Positions 52,266-61,676 are shown, counted from the stretch's first letter. The stretch: 64,000 nt of DNA from Sphingobacterium bovisgrunnientis (GCF_009829085.1 NZ_WUQY01000017.1:1-64000), one strand, 5' to 3'. Numbers and translations are program-made. The notes: generated by a model from the letters alone, not told the origin.

Positions 52266-52390
52266 AACTACAAAAGAATGTCTAAAATCAATTAATTTTC
52301 CGCAATTAATTTCTTTTTATTAATTAATATTTTTATATTTGGTTATTGATAGTCAGATATAAATTTGACCTCAGGTGTTTAAAATAAAGA

Positions 52391-52564
52391 GTCTTGCGGT
52401 TGCATTTCTGAAGCCGTAACGCAAGACAGTAGTTTAAATACCCATATCTATACTTAGGAAGCTTTTATTATATTTGCTGAATAGGGTAGATGTGGGCCTA
52501 CTGTTAGTCCGTGTTACGTTAGGCTTCAGAAACTTTTTCGCAACCACGGCGTGTAGTCCCACAT
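52391..52564. repeat. Nested inverted repeats in a gene-free region
   Basis: In the 604-nt gap 52266-52869. Arm GTTGCATTTCTGAAGCCGTAAC (52399-52420) pairs imperfectly with the complement of 52513-52544. TCTTGCG..CGCAAGA closes a local hairpin (52392-52426). ATGTGGGCCTAC (52490-52501) pairs with GTAGTCCCACAT (52553-52564) with one mismatch around CCGTG/CACGG. It looks like a structured RNA or the remains of a mobile element end. Confidence 0.45.
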
Positions 52565-52786
52565 TTACCAAGATTACTTTCCCAAGACTCGTTAACCAAT
52601 ATAAACGAGTTATGAAAAAGCAACTTTACAAAAACATTATTTCTGCTCCCGAGTAGATTTGGGGAAGCTGATTGCTACCATTTCATGGTTGCAATTGCGA
52701 ATTCGTGTTGTTGATATCATAGTAATACCAATGGGATTTCCAAAGGATAGACACGTTTAGTTCGTTTTTCGCATTTAATTTATGAA

Positions 52787-52821
52787 TTTTTGAAAGCTTG
52801 ATGTATATCGCAATATATGTG
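52787..52821 (+). promoter_or_regulatory. Candidate promoter of the tlpA-susC-susD operon
   Basis: TTTTTG (52787-52792), 21 nt, then TATATGTG (52814-52821), one mismatch from TAnnTTTG. The first ATG of the operon follows at 52870. Confidence 0.4.
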
Positions 52822-52869
52822 CGTATTATTTTAATTAAGCTCTCTTAACTATTTATTACCACCTAAAAA

Positions 52870-53742
52870 ATGAAGAATTTTTACAAGGAGGGGAGAGTAC
52901 TGTCTATTCCCAAGAATTTTAATCCGACTGTGTTTAATCTTACAAGTAATTTAAATTATTCTGAAAAGGATGATTTTGATAAGGAAGATGAAAAATATAG
53001 ACTAGATGATGTTGAATCATATGCTGCTTATTTAGCTTCGCAGATTTTTGAGTATCAGGTCAAGCTGAAATATGCTGAAACAGAGAAGTATGATGTGAAT
53101 ATAGTAAGTTATATTGATATTTCTCTAAATTATGTATTAAAAAATATTAATTATATAATTACAAGGTTTAAATTAAATACAGTCACCTATTCTTTCCATA
53201 TTTTAATTCTTATTCTTTTGAGTTCAGTTTGTATGGGACAAACAAACCCTCAAGAAAAGGATAATCCAAAATCAGTTACATCGTTACGTGTTGGTTCAAA
53301 AGTACCCAATGAATTTTGGACCAAAGAACATCTTTTTTATGTAAATGGAGATACAATTCGAAAAACCTTAGAAGAGCATAAAGGGAAAATGGTTGTTTTG
53401 GACTTTTGGTTTTCAGGGTGCTCAAGATGTTTACTACACCAAAAGGACATAAAATCCTTTGCAGAGGAATTCAAAAATGATCTTATAGTGATCATGGTAA
53501 ATAGTAAAAAAACGAAAGATACTTATGAAAAGTTAAAGTTATTGGAGAGTAAAGGAATATTCAAAAGGCATGGCATCGAAATTCTCTCAACTATAATAGA
53601 GGATACTTATCTACACACTCTTTTCCAATCCCATATTTACCCACATTATGTATGGATTAATAACATAGGGTATTATCAATTAAGTACCTATAGAAATTTA
53701 TTAGATCATAATTATAAAGCACCTTTTATTGATCGACCATGA
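52870..53742 (+). CDS. TlpA-like thioredoxin-fold protein with an unusual N-terminal extension
   Basis: 290 residues. A hydrophobic segment (YSFHILILILLSSVCMGQ, about 107-124) looks like a signal anchor and is followed by a thioredoxin-like domain with KMVVLDFWFSGCSRCLLHQ (CxxC). TlpA-like proteins act as periplasmic thiol oxidoreductases. The first ~105 residues (MKNFYKEGRVLSIPKNFN.. with a DD/KE-rich stretch) are not part of a usual TlpA and would face the cytoplasm; an internal start near the anchor is an alternative, or two genes have fused. It overlaps susC by four bases (ATGA), so it is the first gene of the SusC/SusD operon. Confidence 0.78.
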   Translation: MKNFYKEGRVLSIPKNFNPTVFNLTSNLNYSEKDDFDKEDEKYRLDDVESYAAYLASQIFEYQVKLKYAETEKYDVNIVSYIDISLNYVLKNINYIITRFKLNTVTYSFHILILILLSSVCMGQTNPQEKDNPKSVTSLRVGSKVPNEFWTKEHLFYVNGDTIRKTLEEHKGKMVVLDFWFSGCSRCLLHQKDIKSFAEEFKNDLIVIMVNSKKTKDTYEKLKLLESKGIFKRHGIEILSTIIEDTYLHTLFQSHIYPHYVWINNIGYYQLSTYRNLLDHNYKAPFIDRP

Positions 53743-56700
53743 AAACAACATTAGTAATTACCTGCATTATACTCCTATCTGTAACAAATGTTATGGGGCA
53801 AATTTTAATTAAAGGCATAATATCAAATAGTACGAAAACTCCGATAGCGCAGGTGAAAATTTCTTCTGGAACTAACGGTGAAAATACTTCCTATTCTAAT
53901 GATAAAGGAGAATTTTCTTTATCAATAAACAATGAAGTAAGAAAAATATATTTAAGTCATCTATCCTATGAGAGAAAAATAGTGGATGTATTTCTTAATG
54001 ATGACTTTTTATTTATTCAGCTGGATTCATTAAGTAATACCATTGAAGAAGTAGAAGTATTACATACCGGATATACAGTATTACCAAAGGAAAGAGCTAC
54101 AGGAAGTTTTGAGCATTTAAACGTTGAGGATTTAAATAAAAGAGTGTCTTCTAGTATTTTAGATAAGCTAGAAGGTCAAGTATCGGGTCTACAGTTTGAT
54201 AAAAGATCAGGAGATACAAAAATTAATATACGGGGTATAAATACAATGTCAGAAATTCTGATGGGGCCTCTTATAGTAGTAGATAATTTTCCTTATGAAG
54301 GAAATATAGAAGATATTAATCCCAATGATGTAGCTTCCGTTACTTTTTTAAAAGATGCAGCGGCGGCTTCTATCTGGGGAGCCCGTGCTGGTAATGGCGT
54401 TATAGTTATTAATCTTAAAAAGCCACAGCTTAGTTCACTTAATATTGGATTAACATCTAATTTATCCATAGCTGATAAGCCTCGAATTAATCATATCTCT
54501 CGAATGTCTTCAGGTGAATTTATTGATGTGGAACGGATGTTATTTGATAAAGGGTTCTACAATGCAAGCTATAATAACATCAATACTAGATTAACTCTAT
54601 TCTCTCCCGTGGTAGATATGCTCTTTGATCATCGAAATGGTCATATTTCCAGTGATCAATTAGAATCAAATATTAGCCATTTCCGCGAGATAAACTTTTT
54701 GGATGATGTTCAAAAATATATCTATAAACAAGGGTATCTCCAACAATATAACCTATCTATGAGTAAAGGAAATGAAGGTTCTGCATTTAGATTATCACTT
54801 TCTTATAATGGTACGCATGGAGAAAAAATAGGGGATAAGGACCATACCATTTCAATTAATGCACAAAATGAATTAAAGTTATCATCCCATATTTCCTTAT
54901 CAACCAGGTTAACATTGCAACATGTCAATGGACAACAAGATCTACTACCTTTAGATCATAATTTCTCACCTGGTGGTGGAAAGAGTATTATATATCCTTA
55001 CGCAAGATTGAAAGATGAAAATGGTATTAATCAAGTCCTACCTTATCAATTAAATAGTAGGTATATAGAAGGGCTTCTTGAAAATACTGATTTATTAGAT
55101 TGGCGGTTTATACCATTGAATGAATTGGGTGAGAATATAAATAATTCTAATAGAAGGCAAGTTGAATTTCAAACGGGGTTAAACTACAAAATAGCTAATT
55201 TCTTGCAGATTAATAGCTTGTATAATTATCAAACTTATACGGGTGACAGTCAATTTCTACGCACAGAAGAATCATTTTATACTAGAAATTTAATCAATAG
55301 ATATACACAGTTTAACAATGGTATTCCAAAGTATATTATTCCTTTAGGGGGGATAAATCAATTGAGTAATTCTAAAATGCAAAGTCATAAGTTTCGTAGT
55401 AATATCCAATTTGATAAAAGTTCACAAGATAAACAGCACATATTTTTTGCTATTGCTGGAGGTGAAGTATCTTCAGTAATTACGAATCAATCTGGTTATA
55501 CAGCTTATGGATATGATCCTTTATTAATGACGAATCAACAAGTGGATTTCCTAAATTTTTACCCTATTTATGATGGTTTAAGTGGTAACTCGCGTATACC
55601 TAATGTTGATGGAATAAATGAAACTACACGACGTCTGGTTTCTTTTTTTACAAATTGGTCCTATACGTATAAAAATCGATACACCACCACGTTTTCAGCT
55701 CGAAGAGACGCTTCTAATCTGTTTGGTGTGAATACCAATGATAAATGGAATCCACTCTGGTCTGCAGGTTTATTATGGGCAATGCATAAAGAATCTTTTA
55801 TGGAAAAGGTTAATTGGATAAATGCTATAAATATTCGTAGTACGTATGGGCATAGCGGTAATTCCGGTGGAGTAGCAACAAGTCTACCGCTTATCAGTTA
55901 TTCTTCTGGTTCAAGCACTAGTCTTACCACTTTTCCTAGAGCAATGGTAACTGCTTTACCTAATCCTTCGCTGAAATGGGAAGATGTGCGCATGATTAAC
56001 TTGGGGCTATCTTTCGAAATTCTAAATCGAACAATTAACGGGTCAATAGAATATTTTAATAAAAAATCCACAGATTTATTATCAACTGAAAATATAGACC
56101 CAACAGTAGGCCTAAGTAGTATTAGACAAAACATAGGTGTTTTAGCGGGTAATGGATTTGATATCAAATTGGGGACAAGACATCGTTTAGGAGCGGTAAA
56201 TCTATCATCAACTCTATTTCTTTCAGCAGTTAAAGATGTAGTTAAAAAGTATTATGGAAATATTTCCAACGCTGGAAGTTATATGACTAGCGCAGGTAAA
56301 TTGTTAAGGCCTTTACCAGATAAACAATTATACCCAGTTTTAGCCTTAAATTTCGCAGGTCTAGATCCATTAACAGGAAGTCCTCAAGGAACTTTTCAGG
56401 GGCAGATATCGCAAGAATATCAAAAGATGATCAATGATTCATTGCATAATGCTGTTTATTACGGAACAGGAATACCTCCTTATCATGGATCTCTTAGGCA
56501 ACAAATAGCATGGAAAAACATTAATTTATCATTCCTTATAAATTATAAGTTTGGACACTATTATCAAAAACAAACCATCAATTATACGAATCTATTTAAT
56601 GGTTGGTATACCCATGGAGATTATGCATTGCGCTGGCAAAATCCTGGTGATGAATTAACTACTACAGTGCCATCCATGTTATATCCTGCCAATAATATAA

Positions 56701-56945
56701 GAGATCAATTTTATGCATTTTCAGAAGCGAATATTAGAAAAGGAGATTTAATTCGCCTTCAAGATGTATCGCTAAGCTATACCTACAAGTGGGATTATAA
56801 GGGTAAAAAGTATCCAGTTTCAATATTAGCAACATCAAATAATGTCGCTTTATTATGGAAGTCTACAGATGATAAGTTTGATCCCGATTATCTAAACATA
56901 CCTCCATCACGTAGATATAGTATTGGTATTGATGTTAAATTCTAA
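53739..56945 (+). CDS. SusC/RagA-family TonB-linked outer membrane protein
   Basis: 1068 residues: signal peptide (MKTTLVITCIILLSVTNVMGQ), carboxypeptidase D regulatory-like domain (ILIKGIISNSTKTPIAQVKISSGTNG..), TonB plug (SSSILDKLEGQVSGLQFDKRSGDTKINIRG, then PLIVVDNFPYEGNIEDINPNDVASVTFLKDAAAASIWGARAGNGVIVI) and a C-terminal barrel ending in an aromatic residue (GIDVKF). It imports a ligand across the outer membrane with the SusD lipoprotein encoded next. The substrate is not evident; no glycan enzyme lies nearby. The neighbouring thioredoxin-like protein suggests a peptide or metal-related substrate (inference). Confidence 0.95.
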   Translation: MKTTLVITCIILLSVTNVMGQILIKGIISNSTKTPIAQVKISSGTNGENTSYSNDKGEFSLSINNEVRKIYLSHLSYERKIVDVFLNDDFLFIQLDSLSNTIEEVEVLHTGYTVLPKERATGSFEHLNVEDLNKRVSSSILDKLEGQVSGLQFDKRSGDTKINIRGINTMSEILMGPLIVVDNFPYEGNIEDINPNDVASVTFLKDAAAASIWGARAGNGVIVINLKKPQLSSLNIGLTSNLSIADKPRINHISRMSSGEFIDVERMLFDKGFYNASYNNINTRLTLFSPVVDMLFDHRNGHISSDQLESNISHFREINFLDDVQKYIYKQGYLQQYNLSMSKGNEGSAFRLSLSYNGTHGEKIGDKDHTISINAQNELKLSSHISLSTRLTLQHVNGQQDLLPLDHNFSPGGGKSIIYPYARLKDENGINQVLPYQLNSRYIEGLLENTDLLDWRFIPLNELGENINNSNRRQVEFQTGLNYKIANFLQINSLYNYQTYTGDSQFLRTEESFYTRNLINRYTQFNNGIPKYIIPLGGINQLSNSKMQSHKFRSNIQFDKSSQDKQHIFFAIAGGEVSSVITNQSGYTAYGYDPLLMTNQQVDFLNFYPIYDGLSGNSRIPNVDGINETTRRLVSFFTNWSYTYKNRYTTTFSARRDASNLFGVNTNDKWNPLWSAGLLWAMHKESFMEKVNWINAINIRSTYGHSGNSGGVATSLPLISYSSGSSTSLTTFPRAMVTALPNPSLKWEDVRMINLGLSFEILNRTINGSIEYFNKKSTDLLSTENIDPTVGLSSIRQNIGVLAGNGFDIKLGTRHRLGAVNLSSTLFLSAVKDVVKKYYGNISNAGSYMTSAGKLLRPLPDKQLYPVLALNFAGLDPLTGSPQGTFQGQISQEYQKMINDSLHNAVYYGTGIPPYHGSLRQQIAWKNINLSFLINYKFGHYYQKQTINYTNLFNGWYTHGDYALRWQNPGDELTTTVPSMLYPANNIRDQFYAFSEANIRKGDLIRLQDVSLSYTYKWDYKGKKYPVSILATSNNVALLWKSTDDKFDPDYLNIPPSRRYSIGIDVKF

Positions 56946-56955
56946 AAATTTTACA

Positions 56956-58326
56956 ATGAAAAATTTTAAATATTATTTTGGAATATTCTTTTGTAGCCTA
57001 ACGAGCATTTTAGTGGGATGCGAAGATTTTCTAGATAAAAAATCCAATAGTAGCTTTGCTGTACCGGAAACAGTCAAAGACTTAAGAGCCTTACTTGACA
57101 ATGAAGATCAGATTAACCGATATGCCCCAGCATTATTGGAGATGGGGAATGACGATATCTTTGTCAAACCAGACGTTTTGAGATCTCGGCCTGAAGGTGA
57201 ACAACTTATTTACACTTGGCAGCAAAATGAAAATAGAAGTGAAATTGCAAGTTGGAGTAGTCCCTACAAAACTATAATGCTTTGTAATGTGGTCCTAGAA
57301 TCATTGCAACGTGGAATTACTGGCGATGAGAAGTTAAAGAAAATATTACAAGGCGAAGCTTTATTTGTTCGATCTTATGCGTTTCTTTCTTTAGCACAAA
57401 TTTATTGTAAACCTTATGATGCCATAGGGAGTAAAAATGATTTAGGTTTACCCCTTCGTCTGACCTCTGATTTCAATGTGTATATAAGAAGATCAACTTT
57501 AGAGGAAACATATAATCAAATAGTAGATGATTTAACAAAATCAGTTGATTTATTACCTGATCAGGTGGAAGTGACGACAAGGCCATCGAAAGCAGCGGCC
57601 TATGGAGCATTGTCAAGATTGTATTTATTAATGCAGAATTATTATGAGGCAAATGAAGCAGCTAAAAACGCGCTTTCATATAATAACGAATTATTAGATT
57701 ATAACAACCTAAATGCAACAAGCGCTTTTCCTTTAGGTATTTTTAATAAGGAAGTAATATACTATAGTTTTACCTCGCAAGGATTGTTACTAACAGCTGC
57801 ACGTGCACTCATTCCTTCATCATTATACAATTTGTATGATGATAATGATTTACGTAAACAGATTTATTTTGTTAAATCCACAGCTGGAGATATTACTTTT
57901 AAAGGGTATTATAGTGGTAGAAGTTCGTCTTATTTTGCCGGTATATGTACGGATGAACTTTATTTAATAAGAGCAGAGTGTGAAGCACGCTTAGGGAATA
58001 TTCCAGAAGGAAGAAATTTACTTAATTACCTACTGGAAAGAAGATGGAAGAAAGACTTATTTACTACATATGCGATGACCAATTATTTAGAGTTAATAAA
58101 TACCATCTTGATGGAGCGTAGAAAACAATTAGTAAGACGGGGATTAAGATGGTCTGATTTAAGAAGACTTAACACGGAAGATAATTTTAAAACTATACTA
58201 AGAAGAGAAATATATTTTCAAGGTGACACGACCATTTACGAACTTGAGCCTAATGCTATTCAATATACATACCCCATTCCATTACCTATTATGGAATGGG
58301 GTGGATATATTCAAAATCCAATATAA
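56956..58326 (+). CDS. SusD/RagB-family outer membrane lipoprotein
   Basis: 456 residues from the ATG at 56956; the open frame begins earlier, inside susC, but the lipoprotein signal peptide starts here (MKNFKYYFGIFFCSLTSILVGC, cysteine about residue 22). SusD-type helical repeats are present (RSYAFLSLAQIYCKPYDAIG, KAAAYGALSRLYLLMQNYYEANEAAKNAL) and the C-terminal RRGLRWSDLRRLNTE. It forms the lid over the SusC channel and binds the substrate outside the cell. Ten nt separate it from susC. Confidence 0.93.
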   Translation: MKNFKYYFGIFFCSLTSILVGCEDFLDKKSNSSFAVPETVKDLRALLDNEDQINRYAPALLEMGNDDIFVKPDVLRSRPEGEQLIYTWQQNENRSEIASWSSPYKTIMLCNVVLESLQRGITGDEKLKKILQGEALFVRSYAFLSLAQIYCKPYDAIGSKNDLGLPLRLTSDFNVYIRRSTLEETYNQIVDDLTKSVDLLPDQVEVTTRPSKAAAYGALSRLYLLMQNYYEANEAAKNALSYNNELLDYNNLNATSAFPLGIFNKEVIYYSFTSQGLLLTAARALIPSSLYNLYDDNDLRKQIYFVKSTAGDITFKGYYSGRSSSYFAGICTDELYLIRAECEARLGNIPEGRNLLNYLLERRWKKDLFTTYAMTNYLELINTILMERRKQLVRRGLRWSDLRRLNTEDNFKTILRREIYFQGDTTIYELEPNAIQYTYPIPLPIMEWGGYIQNPI

Positions 58327-58339
58327 TTAATTACTTAAT

Positions 58340-58362
58340 AGGCGCCATTTACTTTGGCGCCT
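58340..58362. terminator. Two-way terminator hairpin
   Basis: AGGCGCC (58340-58346) pairs with GGCGCCT (58356-58362), GC-rich stem with a 9-nt loop, followed by TTTAG on the plus strand. It lies between the convergent susD gene and the small secreted protein gene. Confidence 0.65.
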
Positions 58363-58368
58363 TTAGAA

Positions 58369-58770
58369 TTACAATGAACGGAATGCTGTTACAGTAGAGT
58401 TTAACGTAGGTGACTGATTAGGATCAGTTATAGACTGGTGTGCCTCATTAATTTTATCTTGCACAGTCTGAGAGGGATTGTCGGCTGATGGTGCTAACAT
58501 ATCAGGTTTACCACTACTATTGGGTGCAAGTATTTCACAAATTTGCTCTGGTGTATCATCACAAGGAGTAGTTGGTGGATTTGAGGTGTAATTGTCAGGA
58601 TTTGTCGGATCGTTATCAACAGCCCCATTAAAATACCATGTAACTGATACTATTTTTTGTTGGTCCTTCTTGTGTGTATCCTTCTGCATAGCTTTCACTG
58701 CAATGAATACACCGAATAATAGAGTGATAGCTGTTATCCCTGCTATTAGATTTGATTTTATGTTTTTCAT
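58369..58770 (-). CDS. Small exported protein with two cysteines (DUF6520-like)
   Basis: 133 residues. A signal peptide or anchor (SNLIAGITAITLLFGVFIAVKAM, about 5-27) precedes a Thr/Pro/Asn/Asp-rich exported part with two cysteines (PCDDTPEQICEIL). I associate this layout with short exported proteins of Sphingobacterium-like bacteria (DUF6520-type). Convergent with susD. Its function is unknown, perhaps a secreted ligand or carrier related to the SusC/D locus. Confidence 0.65.
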   Translation of the reverse strand: MKNIKSNLIAGITAITLLFGVFIAVKAMQKDTHKKDQQKIVSVTWYFNGAVDNDPTNPDNYTSNPPTTPCDDTPEQICEILAPNSSGKPDMLAPSADNPSQTVQDKINEAHQSITDPNQSPTLNSTVTAFRSL

Positions 58771-59004
58771 ATGTAAAATTTAGTGATTAATAATAATGTC
58801 CTTCTATTTTTTAATGCTCGAAGAACAGGTAAAGCATTTTATAAATTAGGGTCTACCAGTCCTTTAAATAAGGAGGGTGTGACCCTAATCTTAAATAGGG
58901 CGAATTTTTTTCTGTAGTTTTTGATGTTCATATTTAAAGAATTTTCTTAATTCAAAACTATGACAACATCTAAAACTGTTACGGCGTCGGCTATGACGCT
59001 AATT

Positions 59005-59625
59005 TTATATTTTATTTCCTTTCAGGAAGCCGTATTGGATGCGTTGTATTGTTCTTCTAGAAATGTTAAGTAAGGAAGATTGCTCTGATTGTGTTAAAAG
59101 TTGATGTAGCTCAGGTAGTAAGTTTATAAAGCGACAATATCTTTCTAGTGGCGTGGATTCGTGTAATATTACATTTAATGCTATTATCTGTTTTTTGATC
59201 TTATTAGAAAATATATTAATCAATGTTTCCAGTTCAGGAGAGTGCTGTATTCCTTGGTGTATATCTTTGTATTTTATGATGATATATGAGGAGTTTGGCT
59301 GAATGGAAATGATGTCACCTTCAGATAAAGTGTTACTATAAATATGAATTGTACTCATGAGAGCCATGCCGGGTAAGGCAATGTGGTCTATATGCAATTT
59401 GTAATTTTTGTCATAATGAATGCGGGCAAGTGCTCCTTTGCATACGAAATAAACGACTTTGCTACGTTCACCATAAAGATGTATAGCTGTGTTTTTCGAA
59501 ATTTTTGATTTAATTTCAATATGGTTTTGAATCCATAAATAATGACTATTTTCAAGGATGCAATGTTTTTTCCAATAATTCATTAAAAAAACAAAGGCGG
59601 GATTATTTTTGCGAATTTTAATCAT
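59005..59625 (-). CDS. Crp/Fnr-family regulator-like protein
   Basis: 206 residues. The N-terminal two thirds form a cyclic-nucleotide-binding-like barrel (HIEIKSKISKNTAIHLYGERSKVVYFVCKGALARIHYD.., then GDIISIQPNSSYIIIKYKDI), followed by a dimer helix and a short helix-turn-helix (SEQSSLLNISRRTIQRIQYGF). This matches Bacteroidetes Crp/Fnr regulators, which often lack the cAMP-binding residues. It is located in a cluster of small regulators. Gap 58771-59004 contains nothing recognisable. Confidence 0.8.
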   Translation of the reverse strand: MIKIRKNNPAFVFLMNYWKKHCILENSHYLWIQNHIEIKSKISKNTAIHLYGERSKVVYFVCKGALARIHYDKNYKLHIDHIALPGMALMSTIHIYSNTLSEGDIISIQPNSSYIIIKYKDIHQGIQHSPELETLINIFSNKIKKQIIALNVILHESTPLERYCRFINLLPELHQLLTQSEQSSLLNISRRTIQRIQYGFLKGNKI

Positions 59626-59702
59626 AGATTATTGGAGGGTTTATAACTTGTTAGGAATGCTCTTGAGGAGGGTTTAATAATAATGTGAATGTCTGAATAT
59701 TT

Positions 59703-59737
59703 ATAAACGTGCGGATTTTTTTATAATCTGCACGTTA
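59703..59737. terminator. Terminator-like hairpin
   Basis: ATAAACGTGCGGATT pairs with ATCTGCACGTTAT around a T-rich loop (core ACGTGC / GCACGT). It lies between the stop of the 59767-60150 gene and the start of the Crp-like gene and could end transcription from the former. Confidence 0.45.
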
Positions 59738-59766
59738 TCACACATCCATTAATTAATATTTAGTTA

Positions 59767-60150
59767 TCAATAACTGATAGTAAAAGTTAAACTGCCATGA
59801 GCAATTACTTCACCAGCAGAATTAGTGCTTACATCGATAGGGTTATGGGAACTCCCTCTTTTAACGCCTAGAGTAGTGCCATCATTTTTTTTAGGTTTAA
59901 CTAAATAGTAGGGGAGTTTGAACGCCATTGTTAAGGCAAGTTGATTGGATAATAAAAAAAGAAATTCATTATCCAAATTATTCATCCAAGTGATTTGTTC
60001 CACACTTAAGTAGAAATAATCAATCACCCATTGTTTGATGTTGGTTTGAACCTGCTGGATTACAGCTTGCAGCTCTGCATTACTTAGACTGTAGAAATAA
60101 GCATTTGAATTTTCTACACCTTCTGGAGTGAAATTAAATTTGTTCATCAT
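59767..60150 (-). CDS. Small protein of unknown function
   Basis: 127 residues, two adjacent ATG codons at the start. No family recognised. The first half is helical (NAELQAVIQQVQTNIKQWVIDYFYLSVEQITWMNNL), then FLFLLSNQLALTMAFKLPYYLVKPKKND and a beta-like C-terminus with KRGSSHNPIDVSTNSAGEVIAHGSLTFTISY. No signal peptide. Divergent from the LytTR gene with a shared regulatory region holding three short direct repeats, so co-regulation is likely. Confidence 0.6.
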   Translation of the reverse strand: MMNKFNFTPEGVENSNAYFYSLSNAELQAVIQQVQTNIKQWVIDYFYLSVEQITWMNNLDNEFLFLLSNQLALTMAFKLPYYLVKPKKNDGTTLGVKRGSSHNPIDVSTNSAGEVIAHGSLTFTISY

Positions 60151-60207
60151 ATTGTAGAGTATTTTGTGAATTGTAAATTTCCTAAGTCTCCATTTATTAA
60201 TCTAATT

Positions 60208-60257
60208 ACCCAAGTGCTTATGTAAACCCAATTGACATCATTAATTACCCAACTGAC
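60208..60257. promoter_or_regulatory. Three direct repeats ACCCAAnTG upstream of the LytTR gene
   Basis: ACCCAAGTG (60208-60216), ACCCAATTG (60226-60234) and ACCCAACTG (60247-60255), starting 18 and 21 bp apart, about two helical turns. The last two continue with ACAT. LytTR proteins bind pairs of direct repeats at about this spacing, so this is a candidate operator for the membrane LytTR protein encoded at 60340 and for the divergent gene. Confidence 0.55.
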
Positions 60258-60339
60258 ATTTCGTGATGGATTTGATAATTTATTCCTTTAAAAAAATATA
60301 TGTATATTCAAATTCCATTTGTTGTAAGCCGTTATAAAC

Positions 60340-61242
60340 ATGGATATGAAAAACATTCTTATCACACTTATAATCTTTTGTGTTTCTTTTGTTGGTGGTG
60401 TTTTAATGTATGCGATAGGTGAAAAAGAAAGCTTATGGGGTATATGGGACGATCCAGAATTATTTAAATATTTATCAGTCTCTACGTTAACTGTGGCACT
60501 TTATTTAATATATGTTCATCGATCCATAGTTTGGGTTAATAAGAAGGTAAAAGGCGATTTGTCTAGCACATCATTTTATATTAAGCGCTACGGCTATCAA
60601 CTTCTCTATAGTGGTGTAGGTAGTATTATACTTTCTATATTTATATCTACAATTATCGTGTGGTTTTCTCAAGAAAAATTACTTCACCAAACAAATTATT
60701 TCAAGGTTGATTTTTACATCGTTCTGGTTAGCTCCTTACTAATCCAAATCATTTATATTGTTATACATTTTATGTTTTCATGGAAGGAATATCTATTTAA
60801 TAATCAAATAGTATTATTATTAGACGATGAGAAATACATTACCTTTTTAAATGTGATTGATGAAAGTCGATTAATGCTTACTGCTGGGGATGTGGATAGA
60901 TCTTTAAACTCGGAGTTAGACAAATTATCGATTTCCTTGGATGACATCGCTTATATATATAGTCATAATAAAGTTCGGTTTGTCGTGTGTAGAGATGAAT
61001 GCATAATCCCTTATGTAGATTTGCTATTAGAGGAATGGATAAGCATATTGCCATCTGAAGATTTTAATGCTGTACGAAGAGATTTAATTGTATCTAAAGA
61101 AGCTGTTGTAGATGCTAAACATTTAAAAGGAAGTCGTTTGGAATTAGTACTAGATCCTCCTTACAAAGGAAAGACAACATTAAGCAGAGTAGCAACACGA
61201 TATTATAAAAGTTGGAAATCTAATATTAGTCATAACAAATAA
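60340..61242 (+). CDS. Membrane-bound LytTR-type DNA-binding regulator
   Basis: 300 residues. Four membrane helices (about 5-26, 43-65, 86-110 and 125-148) form the N-terminal half. The C-terminal half resembles a LytTR domain: ISLDDIAYIYSHNKVRFVVCRDECIIPYVDLLLEEWISILPSEDF, then VSKEAVVDAKHLKGSRLELVLDPPYKG. Such proteins sense a signal at the membrane and bind direct repeats near promoters. Three suitable repeats lie in its upstream region, so autoregulation is plausible. No kinase partner is nearby. Confidence 0.75.
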   Translation: MDMKNILITLIIFCVSFVGGVLMYAIGEKESLWGIWDDPELFKYLSVSTLTVALYLIYVHRSIVWVNKKVKGDLSSTSFYIKRYGYQLLYSGVGSIILSIFISTIIVWFSQEKLLHQTNYFKVDFYIVLVSSLLIQIIYIVIHFMFSWKEYLFNNQIVLLLDDEKYITFLNVIDESRLMLTAGDVDRSLNSELDKLSISLDDIAYIYSHNKVRFVVCRDECIIPYVDLLLEEWISILPSEDFNAVRRDLIVSKEAVVDAKHLKGSRLELVLDPPYKGKTTLSRVATRYYKSWKSNISHNK

Positions 61243-61361
61243 TTTATTCACACATCCATTATTTGTAATAAATGAATAGGATTATTTTACCCTATTCCAT
61301 TGGCTTATTCTTACGTCCATTTCTTTTTTTAAGATGTGGAGGGATTTTAATTTTCTATACT

Positions 61362-61637
61362 ATGAAAAATTGGATGCGAAATGTTCTTAATCTCCTTAAG
61401 GATATATATTATATTTTATCTGAAATAAAAGAATTATATCAATTAGAAAAAATTGACCATAAGAAACTCATCAATAAGCATGATTTAATAGCCCTATTAA
61501 ATATTAGTGATTCTACTTATAGAAGGTATGTTAAAAAGGGGAGACTACATCCTATGAAGCTTCATGGAATTGATATGTATTACAAAGAAGATATTCACAA
61601 AGAATTGCAAGAGAGTAGACGAAAAGGAAGATTATAA
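61362..61637 (+). CDS. Small helix-turn-helix protein (first of two paralogues)
   Basis: 91 residues from the ATG at 61362; an upstream in-frame ATG (61272) adds 30 hydrophobic residues absent from the paralogue. A helical N-terminus (MRNVLNLLKDIYYILSEIKELYQ) is followed by an excisionase/MerR-like winged HTH (NKHDLIALLNISDSTYRRYVKKGRLHPMKLHGIDMYYKEDI). Proteins of this type occur in pairs on Bacteroidetes mobile elements and act as regulators or directionality factors. The next gene is a clear paralogue. Confidence 0.75.
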   Translation: MKNWMRNVLNLLKDIYYILSEIKELYQLEKIDHKKLINKHDLIALLNISDSTYRRYVKKGRLHPMKLHGIDMYYKEDIHKELQESRRKGRL

Positions 61638-61676
61638 TATTTTTTTGATATGATCAATTCATAAGGCGCGCAAATC

